Assembly (NCBI GenBank): GCA_949358305.1
Contig: OX442314.1
Location: 63,313,369-63,373,368 of the forward strand
DNA length: 60,000 nucleotides
Direction: 5' to 3'
Origin: Strigamia acuminata
Lineage: Eukaryota > Arthropoda > Chilopoda > Geophilomorpha > Linotaeniidae
Below, one piece after another: positions 54,401 through 60,000 of this stretch. The notes under the pieces were generated by a model. It was not told where the DNA came from and made no database searches. It saw only the letters and a list, made by a program, of their open reading frames with translations. Each line of letters starts with the position of its first letter. The stretch's first letter is position 1. The translations under genes and the position numbers were made by a program.

Positions 54401-57400
54401 AGACAAAATAAATAAATTCATTCTTTGTTATAGCTTTGTTATTAAAACACTCTATTACAATGATATGGATGTCAAGTTGATATAAAATTGCATCTTATTT
54501 CAAGTTTTTTTTATCACGAATCATTTGTAACTGAAGAATATTGCAATTCTAAATAATCGGTCATGATTGAGCACTTAAAATAATTGGTCTTCCGGGGCCC
54601 AGTAACAAGGGGCGACCAGAAAAATAATAATAATTTGAAAACAGGAAGTAATTAATACTAGTCTATTTCATGATTGTGTAGTTTTGACAATTTTGCACTT
54701 TTGGATTTATCTCGTGACATCGATTCCACCAATCACAACCATAATTCCAAAATACACAAAAGAGGAAAAAATGCAAAAATTACAAAAGCTAGGTTTTACG
54801 ATCTTGGCAAAAGCGCCAAGAATCAATTTGTTCACCTCGTCAAAACTGGCTCTGATGACTGTATCCATGACCCTCTGACAGTGTGTACGATACATCATGA
54901 CAAAGGTAGCTACTTTCTCCTCGGCTACACTGGAGGGGAGGTGTAAACTTCTCGCATTGGGAAACTCCGGTAGAAGAGTGGCCAGCTTGGACTTCGGGGA
55001 GTAAGGCGAAGTCTTTTCATTAATTGATTGATTAAAGTCATTACATTTACATGCTTAGTTAGTATTAGCAATTATTTCTTACTTGTCTGATGATTTCTTT
55101 CTTGACGTCCCCTGCACTAGAACAAATGTAGATCCAATCACAGGTAGAAATAACAATTACAATTTAAAATCAAAGAAAACAGGAGAATTGGAATAAAAAT
55201 TATTGTTAAAGAGACATTAGAGCAAAAGCTAAACAGCACAAGCTAAACTTCTTGGTTAGAAGATGAAAGGGTGACAGCAAGTCAATTACAGATTTAATAA
55301 TGTCAATAAAAAAATTTTTTTAGAAATTAATTTATTCCGCATCTGTTTGTTTTGACTAGAATCATTATATCGTATATAGAATCATTACATTTTTAGCCAG
55401 AATTATTATAATTTTTACCAAAATCATTATAATTTTAGCCAAATGCATTAAATTTTTGGCCAAAATTATTGTATTTATGGCCAAATGATTTAAATTTTTC
55501 ACCTAAATCGTTCTATTTTTGCCCGAAACAGCCAATTTTTGGCCCCAAATCGACAGTAGCCACGCTAGTGATTCCGATTAAGATGTGTCAAGTAAAACAA
55601 TGAAAATGGATCTTAGTTCTCATTCGTCTAAGAATGGATGAAGTATTCCGCACTCCAACTTTGTTGCACTGATATTGTTAAGTTGCCACATAGGTGGCAA
55701 ATGAGCACCACCATGACGAGTCGCGTTTAACTTTTTCTTCAAGATCTATAACCTTCAAGCAGAGAACATATAACAACCGTTGATAAATCGTACCAAATTA
55801 AAATCACGTGATCATTGGTTCCAGTTTTCCCCATAGACGGCAGTACATTTTGGAACACATTTCGGGACACATCTCGTGTGAAATTTCGTGTGAAATCTCG
55901 TTCGGAATCACTCTGCCTGAAGACGTTGTCACGTGTAAGGTTTTACCCTCCATTTTTAATTTTAAACCATTCCTAATTTTCCTATTAAATTCCAATAATT
56001 TTTATTTTATTTATTCTCGCTAGTTTTGGCCGATTCATTCTCTGTAATTTGGGTCAAAATCTAACTTCAAACTATCAAACAAAAACTGGCGTGATGGATT
56101 GAAACCACAACGTTTAGACAACTTAACACAAAAAATGTTCGACCACCATCATTAGAGGTCATTGACGTGCTGGATTATCCTGGCAGATTTAAATACTTGC
56201 CTATTTGGTATTTAGACAAGTCGACAATGGAGTTATTGGTGGCAATTTGGCGCAAATCAGTTGTTTCATTCGCCATCTTGGTAATAATCATTTGCATGTA
56301 TATTATTTCATATTTTTTGATTTTTAATGTGCACGGAGCAGCAGCTTTGACCTCTAATAACCTTTTTTACTCATTCAGTTTAGGAAAAATTTCTCCAAAC
56401 GTTATGGTTTCAATCCATCGTGCTAGCTTTTGTTTAATTTTTTTGTTTAAAAATTTTTTTAAAAAAATAGCAAAAAAAAAAAAAATGTTTAATTTTTTTG
56501 TTTAATTTTTTTTCATAATTTTGACAAAATAAAAATTTCAGGGTCGAAAAAAAGTTTTCAGCACAAATTGAAGGTCTTCTAGGAATTTTGACAGAATTGG
56601 ACTTTTTGAGAAAATTTTAATTTTAATACGGAAAATTTTAAAAAACATTGACCAATTTTTTAAACCAATGTTGACCAATTTTTTAAACCAATTTTGACCA
56701 ATTTTTTTACAAATCTCGACCAATTAGAATCGCAATTAGAATTAGACTCTTTTAATGGGCAAAACCAAATACCGATAATAATGTTATTTGTGTTGTTGTT
56801 GTTGCGAAGTTAAAGTTACCATCTGTAATTTGAAATGATCTCTAGGAATTGGCTCAATTAGTTCATTTGAAAATAGTCCACAATTCTAGCAGCGATGAAA
56901 AACAAATACGATTTCCGATTGTCTCACACATCCACACTTGTTACATTTTCTCACCATTGTTTTCGACGTTTGGGTTGTGTGTGGGTGATTTTGTTTTGTA
57001 AACAATACCTGACAAACGCGTAAAATAAAAAAAATGGCGTAAAAAAATAGAAAAATAAAGTAAAAAATAGAAATCTCCCATTTCAGCAAAGCAGTGAAAA
57101 CTCGATAAATCGAAATCTAAAAATATATCATTTATACGTCAATCGACTCGTTCCACGTGGCTAATTTGGAGCCTCTCTCTGCGAACGGAAACACTTGCTA
57201 GGGCAACAGTAATGAATCAAACATGGCCGGTCGGAAATGATGTGCGGACAAAAGATCCAAATATATTTGCCTCGCCTCGCGCCGGTGAACTTTTCAAACG
57301 ACTCTCTTACATCAAAGAAAACCCAAATAAATTTCTTTTAACCCAATACTTTTCTAGAGATTATCATTAAAAAATTGTGTATAAATCCGCAGTGATTTGC

Positions 57401-59538
57401 ACGAATTTCCTACAGGTGAGGGATGATGGAGGAGGAGGAGAATGATTAGTACGATACTGCTCAGAACGCAAGGGCTAATTACGGCTGACATGAAAGGGAC
57501 AGGGGGGTATATGAGGAGGAGGAGGAGGAGGATGGTGACCCGTATAATGAAGATAATCCCTGCCTGGTGGCTTTATATTGCCTCATCCTCCTTGCAGCAG
57601 CTTGCTGCATCAACAACCAATTATAAACGCATGATTTGAGATGGGGTGTATTGTTAGGGGTTGGTGAGTGATGCTGAAAACTACCAGTTTGTTAGCGTTC
57701 TGCGAGGAAGGAAGGCAAGACTTTGCGTGTGTATGCAAACTTGAAAATTGTCAGGATTTAATAAGAAAAACTCACCCTGTTTTCATTTTTGTTGTTTGCA
57801 AATCAAAGAATAAAGTTTTTGAACACTGTTGTGTATTATTTTTACATCTTGCCCCTTGGATGCAAATTAAAACGTGGACAAAGGTCTGAGCCTAAACCTT
57901 CTCCTCCATTTCTCTAATAGAAGATGGAGTCTTTATTGTTTCATTACCTGATCAACCGTTGCTAAGGGAAAATATGAAAGCTGCATGATACTTTGTAAAT
58001 TGTATTATTGGCAATACAATGTACTTTCTATCTAGGCTTGAGCCTGCATAATTCCTTGTGGTGCCATCGTGCCAATACATCACAATTAACGGAGAACAAA
58101 TTGTTTTAAATCCAACGATACACAGTAGTAAATATTCTTTTCATTTTTTCTCAAATAAATTTTCCCATCAGTTAATTTAGACATTTTTAGACTAAATAGA
58201 TTGGATAATAACGTCTACGTTTAAAAAATATCAATTAAAAGTCGTTGAAAGAATGATTTCAGGCCATTTTCATTGTCAGCATTAAGTTCACAACACCCGA
58301 TTTGCTAGGAATAGACCGAAACAATTCCCACAATTCCCGATTTTAAGAAATTGGAAAAGATCATGTTTCGTGGAACACCCCGTATACATCGGAATCGGTC
58401 GGATGAAACTCATTAATGAGTTACGGTACACCTGCTCGTGGCTTTATTAAATTCCCGGGCAGATTAATTGGTGGAGCAACGGCCTGGCAAGTGGGAGATT
58501 TGCGTTCTGACGCTCCCGGCTCGGCTTTCCAAGGTTTAAAAAAAAATATTTTGCGAATTTTTTGGGCGTTGTATAGGTACGTTTGACCAATCCAACGCCA
58601 CACTTGCTCGTGATTGGTGGCTGCATCTCGCGCTCCCACCTTTAGATGTTGATGTTTACACGCTGCTCGTTTGCAGTACGTGACCGATGATTGAAATGCG
58701 AGACAAATTAAATAAGTGGGGAATGAAAAACCAGTCGGACGATTCAACGTTAGTCCGGTGTGCAAGAACACGATTTCATTTGAAAGCCATCACGTACTCT
58801 TATCAATTATTCACTCCCAATTGAGGCCATTGAGTTAACACGTCATGCTCGGTTTGGATAAATGAAAATATAATCTCTTTTTCTTACTTGTTGACGCCTT
58901 TCTTGGAGAACGTGACATCGAAGTAGGGCGATGTTTCTCGCACCGCGATTCCGTAATAGTGATACCTCGATTGTCCTCTGGTTCCCAATCGTCTGGTGGT
59001 CAATTGCGGAAATTGTTGTCGAATTATCTAACGCATAGTATAAAAAGTATAATTAAGAAGAAAAGAAGAGTAAAGTTTTCTTTATTCGTGCATTACTTTT
59101 CCAAAACTTGCAGCGTTTACAGGTTGCATTCCATTCCTGTCGCAAAAATCGACGTAATGCATATACAGCGTACTCCTAGGAATGCAAATGCCGTCCGCGA
59201 TCTCGTAGTTCTCTTCCAACCTGTCGAGAAATTCCATTAACGACAAAAATGAGAAAAATGAGAAAAAAAGAGACTCACCACATCAACGTGGCGGGCGTCG
59301 AGTGTGGTCGCAGTGGTTTATTTACTAATTTTTGTTCACCTGTACACAAAATTAAATTAAAATTAAAACGAAAATGAAAACCATCGAGAAATATATTTAC
59401 CTAAATTGAGAACATCGGCATTGTTTGCTTCCATAGAAGTGGACGATGAGCACGTGGGTTTGAGCGATACGTAGCTTTGCTGCGTCGTACCGATGTTACT
59501 GATACGATCTTGAGTGGATGGCAAACTCAACCATGGCT
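48141..59538 (-). CDS. rfx4: RFX4-type winged-helix transcription factor gene (18 exons in window, 5' end uncertain)
   Basis: Exons from 5' to 3' on the minus strand: 59538-59401, 59339-59279, 59220-59097, 59027-58888, 55116-55083, 55012-54836, 54398-54235, 54171-54071, 52734-52528, 52459-52365, 52268-52151, 51672-51535, 51469-51407, 51336-51184, 51126-51063, 50639-50561, 49992-49904, 48426-48141. Every junction keeps phase; together they give 742 complete codons and a stop. Order: RFX DNA-binding domain (about residues 62-142, with [18 protein letters not shown]), the extended B, C and dimerization regions, and a Ser/Thr- and Tyr-rich tail. Segments such as [15 protein letters not shown] and [20 protein letters not shown] match RFX4 and not RFX1-3 or RFX6. 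RFX4 binds X-box DNA and controls ciliary and neural genes in vertebrates; the role here is inferred. The total is close to human RFX4 (735 residues). Confidence 0.93.
48584..49420. mobile_element. Harbinger-type foldback MITE (TAA duplication)
   Basis: 837 bp, flanked by taa (48581-48583 and 49421-49423). The 265-bp arms 48584-48848 and 49156-49420 are inverted copies that read identical, starting CGAGGGGAACACCCGTATAA. The 307-nt loop holds a tRNA-like box pair and a smaller hairpin. No ORF of its own. A 3-bp TAA target fits PIF/Harbinger. Confidence 0.82.
48941..49012 (+). repeat. tRNA-like (SINE-type) pol III promoter segment in the MITE loop
   Basis: A box-like TGGTGCAGTGGTTAAGC and a perfect B box GGTTCAAATCC 40 nt on. 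The acceptor stem does not pair convincingly, so it is a tRNA-derived SINE head and not a functional tRNA gene. Followed by a T-run and a hairpin at about 49040-49148. Confidence 0.5.
49904..49992 (-). CDS. rfx4: rfx4 penultimate exon
   Basis: 89 nt, [20 protein letters not shown] then NVRNVETTA; human RFX4 has a YTV.TTAA-like tail segment here. Acceptor ttttactccag, donor GG|GTAGGC. It joins the last exon directly in phase. Confidence 0.75.
50050..50400. repeat. Inverted-repeat element in rfx4 intron
   Basis: GCGCATGACAATTCGG at 50072 recurs inverted within CACGCGCCGAATTGTCATG near 50335, with weaker outer pairing (TTTTAAACGGG versus CCCCTTTTAAAC). Probably an old MITE. No gene. Confidence 0.4.
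50561..50639 (-). CDS. rfx4: rfx4 exon, Tyr/Gly-rich tail
   Basis: 79 nt. [20 protein letters not shown] then SYPTNQ, resembling the Tyr-rich tail of RFX4 proteins. Acceptor tttttcttag, donor gtattt. A second frame is also open here and would be used if the 35-nt candidate exon 50695-50729 were included. Confidence 0.75.
50695..50729 (-). other. Candidate 35-nt cassette exon of rfx4
   Basis: Acceptor cacttcatag, donor gtatta. 35 nt is not a multiple of three: inclusion shifts the next exon into its other open frame and leads to a stop soon after the following junction. A frame-changing alternative exon is possible but unproven. Confidence 0.25.
51063..51126 (-). CDS. rfx4: rfx4 64-nt exon, tail
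   Basis: [20 protein letters not shown], between acceptor atttaatag and donor gtaaat; previous intron 57 nt. Placed by phase. Confidence 0.75.
51184..51336 (-). CDS. rfx4: rfx4 exon, Ser/Asn-rich tail
   Basis: 153 nt, open only in this phase. [20 protein letters not shown], then [11 protein letters not shown]. Acceptor acatcatctacag, donor gtgaac. Low-complexity transactivation-type tail. Confidence 0.8.
51407..51469 (-). CDS. rfx4: rfx4 63-nt exon, C-terminal tail
   Basis: Encodes [20 protein letters not shown]. Found by phase and splice sites (tttcag/gtaaga); flanking introns 65 and 70 nt. No recognised domain. Confidence 0.8.
51535..51672 (-). CDS. rfx4: rfx4 exon: end of dimerization domain
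   Basis: 138 nt. [20 protein letters not shown] joins the previous exon in phase, then [18 protein letters not shown] and a Ser/Asp-rich end. Donor gtgaat. Confidence 0.94.
51850..52090. repeat. Inverted-repeat element next to an rfx4 exon
   Basis: GCCTGGCGACAGGGGGC..AGTGACTAATGT at 51857-51896 is matched by the imperfect inverse ACATTAGTCATTCCTGG..GTCGCCAGG at 52043-52084. Between them is GGGGGGCCAGCGCCCCCC, a short perfect hairpin. It ends about 60 bp from the exon at 52151. Confidence 0.45.
52151..52268 (-). CDS. rfx4: rfx4 exon: dimerization region core
   Basis: 118 nt, [20 protein letters not shown] then [11 protein letters not shown]. Strongest RFX4-specific block. Acceptor aactttcag, donor gtaatt. 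Confidence 0.96.
52365..52459 (-). CDS. rfx4: rfx4 exon with GC donor
   Basis: 95 nt, [20 protein letters not shown] then [11 protein letters not shown]. The donor is CAG|GCAAGT, a GC-AG intron with otherwise perfect consensus; a GT donor in the right phase is not present. Confidence 0.9.
52528..52734 (-). CDS. rfx4: rfx4 exon: dimerization region, first part
   Basis: 207 nt. [19 protein letters not shown], then [19 protein letters not shown] and TIYTMDK. The end continues SLEFINN to the donor gtaaga. An ORF reading past that donor is intronic. Confidence 0.94.
53117..53673 (+). repeat. Solo LTR of a third gypsy family
   Basis: 557 bp, TGTTACG..CGTAACA ends as in elements A and B, flanked by atat (53113-53116 and 53674-53677). 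Shares CAGAGTTTACCT and a GTGTGTTGA..CCCAC end with the LTR of A but is otherwise different. AATAAA near 53293 and 53551. No internal region: product of LTR-LTR recombination. In an rfx4 intron. Confidence 0.88.
53682..53955. mobile_element. Degraded hAT-type MITE
   Basis: Begins CAGGAATTCCCAAATCGTTTAGC and ends with the inverse of CAGCGTTTCCCAAGCTG. Its first 76 bp are a diverged copy of the hAT-like sequence in the centre of the palindrome at 23460-23581. No clear 8-bp duplication. Old. Confidence 0.6.
54071..54171 (-). CDS. rfx4: rfx4 exon: [15 protein letters not shown] segment
   Basis: 101 nt; [20 protein letters not shown] and EDLPENL align with RFX4. Donor gtaagt. The following 1.34-kb intron holds a solo LTR and a hAT-type relic. 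Confidence 0.93.
54235..54398 (-). CDS. rfx4: rfx4 exon: domain B/C
   Basis: 164 nt encoding [15 protein letters not shown], then [13 protein letters not shown] and [21 protein letters not shown] and GVCDSILY are diagnostic of the RFX4/6 group. Intron after it is 63 nt. Confidence 0.95.
54836..55012 (-). CDS. rfx4: rfx4 exon: linker and domain B start
   Basis: 177 nt, phase 0 at both ends. Contains [18 protein letters not shown] and [19 protein letters not shown], then FDE before the donor gtgaac. Confidence 0.95.
55083..55116 (-). CDS. rfx4: rfx4 34-nt exon
   Basis: Encodes [11 protein letters not shown], the counterpart of the GKKEVSKQ segment of RFX4. Of two nearby AGs only tttgttctag (55122-55117) keeps phase with the upstream exon. 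Confidence 0.8.
56068..56448. mobile_element. MITE with inverted ends in the large rfx4 intron
   Basis: CAAACAAAAACTGGCGTGAT followed by GGATTGAAACCACAACGTTT on the left; inverted on the right as ACGTTATGGTTTCAATCCATCGTGCTAGCTTTTG with a few differences. Family not identified. Confidence 0.55.
57194..57207 (+). promoter_or_regulatory. X-box-like RFX site
   Basis: CTTGCTAGGGCAAC: the right half GGCAAC fits the RFX half-site exactly, and the left half differs in the first base from GTTGCT. It is a near-match to the 14-bp X-box bound by RFX proteins, inside the rfx4 gene. Confidence 0.35.
57212..57370 (+). CDS. Hypothetical 52-codon ORF inside the rfx4 intron
   Basis: Starts [19 protein letters not shown], later [20 protein letters not shown]; stop at 57370. 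Composition is protein-like and ATG lies 4 nt after the X-box-like site. No known family recognised and no splice donor before the stop. It could be chance. Confidence 0.2.
   Translation: MNQTWPVGNDVRTKDPNIFASPRAGELFKRLSYIKENPNKFLLTQYFSRDYH
58440..58555 (+). repeat. Possible tRNA-derived SINE fragment
   Basis: GGTGGAGCAACGGCCTGGCA resembles an A-box region, GCGTTCTGACGCTCCCGG a diverged B box, followed by CGGCTTTCCAAGG and an A-run. Weak. Confidence 0.3.
58888..59027 (-). CDS. rfx4: rfx4 exon: DNA-binding domain, wing and recognition elements
   Basis: 140 nt, [19 protein letters not shown] followed by [10 protein letters not shown] and [19 protein letters not shown] is the RFX signature. 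Donor gtaaga. The 3.77-kb intron that follows is the largest in the gene. Confidence 0.96.
59097..59220 (-). CDS. rfx4: rfx4 exon: DNA-binding domain, first half
   Basis: 124 nt with [19 protein letters not shown], then MHYVDFC and NAASFGK, the helices of the RFX winged helix. Intron after it is 69 nt, phase 0. Confidence 0.95.
59279..59339 (-). CDS. rfx4: rfx4 exon: start of the DNA-binding domain
   Basis: 61 nt, encodes [14 protein letters not shown] and ends within the Trp codon completed by the next exon. PHSTPATL is the conserved lead-in of the RFX4 DNA-binding domain. Flanking introns are 61 and 58 nt. Confidence 0.9.
59401..59538 (-). CDS. rfx4: rfx4 exon: N-terminal region
   Basis: Acceptor cggcgcag before 59538, donor gtaaat after 59401. 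The first two bases complete a codon from an upstream exon, if one exists. Ser/Thr-rich, unconserved. An in-frame ATG at 59434-59432 ([10 protein letters not shown]) could start a shorter isoform. Confidence 0.8.
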
Positions 59539-60000
59539 CTGCGCCGAATAAATAAATAAAAAAAAAAGCACATTTTTAGGCGAACCAATGACGTCATTGC
59601 GGGCTGAATAGTGGGCGGTGTCGTGGAAATACCGACAGCGCCAATCGCCGTGCTCGTGTCAAGCATCCAATGGCGTGTGAGCTGTGGGATAGGCGAGTGA
59701 GTGAGTGAGTGAGGCCAAAATGAAGGACCCTTAATTTCACTAATAGGTAGGTGCATTTTAATCAAATTGGCGACCCGCCGAAACCCCTTAGGTTGTGTTT
59801 CTCCTTGAATTATTATTGGAAATAAATACATTGCCATTTAGTTTGTCAATTAGTCAAATTAAATGCGCGCAAAGTGAATTTCAATCCCAGTGACAAATCA
59901 ATTTGCCATTTTCAACGTGTAAAAATAAGATTTTAAAATAAAATAAAATAAAATATGTGGAGAAAATCGATTTAAAAATAATTTTTTTTTGGAGTTTTAT
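59539..60000 (-). promoter_or_regulatory. Upstream of first visible rfx4 exon, with promoter-like segment
   Basis: 59580-59700 is relatively CpG-rich with three CCAAT motifs (59585, 59641, 59669) and a perfect CRE palindrome TGACGTCA (59589-59596). It may be an internal or the main promoter of rfx4. The remainder to 60000 is AT-rich; no exon is seen. Confidence 0.35.

Larger units (their letters stand above)
55117..58887 (-). other. Large rfx4 intron
   Basis: 3.77 kb. Contains degenerate AT-rich repeats with ATTATAATTTTxGCCAAA-like units (55355-55545), a MITE (56068-56448), an X-box-like site with a 52-codon plus-strand ORF (57194-57370), a GAGGAG-rich stretch (57420-57540) and a tRNA-like segment (58440-58555). 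No other gene can be supported. Confidence 0.7.

Noticed and set aside
57513-57626. Plus-strand frame with a Glu run followed by a membrane-like segment ([17 protein letters not shown])
   Set aside because: No ATG, stops directly upstream, and a GAGGAG simple repeat accounts for the Glu run. Left out as a gene.

Overview
This is a eukaryotic window, from an invertebrate animal genome. The evidence is spliced genes with very short introns (many of 57-70 nt), animal-type transposons (Ty3/gypsy LTR elements, a CR1/Jockey-type LINE, a Mutator-like element, piggyBac-, hAT-, Tc1- and Harbinger-type MITEs) and a metazoan RFX4 transcription-factor gene. Nothing bacterial or CRISPR-like is present.

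Layout. (1) 1-16601 is a three-level nest of LTR retrotransposons. Minus-strand gag 'C' (1-488 and 16160-16601) is split by element A (489-16155, 544-bp LTRs, TSD gtat). The pol gene of A is split by element B (5239-13489, 516-bp LTRs, TSD atac). In both A and B the two LTRs read as identical, so both insertions are recent. B looks intact. A and B share a gag/pol -1 frameshift layout and a small conserved third ORF after pol. (2) 16602 to about 46175 is an AT-rich satellite built mainly from a 21-bp unit with a 17-bp palindromic core, plus a second 21-bp family, arranged in roughly 2-kb higher-order repeats. It carries an intact LINE (19472-23400), a perfect 160-bp-arm palindrome (23345-23696), a Mutator-like element whose transposase has FLYWCH, DDE, AT-hook and RING parts (24256-27284), and two nearly identical 632-bp piggyBac-type MITEs. 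(3) 46176-47732 is the satellite edge: a broken Harbinger/HARBI1-like gene, split by a 1.06-kb MITE and cut off by the satellite. (4) 48141-59538 holds most of an RFX4-type gene on the minus strand: 18 exons with consistent phases, 742 codons, DNA-binding through dimerization domains plus a Tyr-rich tail. Its introns carry MITEs, a solo LTR and a tRNA-like segment. Any further 5' exon lies beyond position 60000.

How the parts relate. The satellite is a sink for transposons: it offers TTAA sites to piggyBac elements and AT-rich minor grooves that the AT-hook of the resident transposase could bind. Its higher-order repeats have copied inserted MITEs along with themselves. The host gene next to the array is intact in frame despite heavy intronic insertion. 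All family names come from motifs read by eye; no database search was run.
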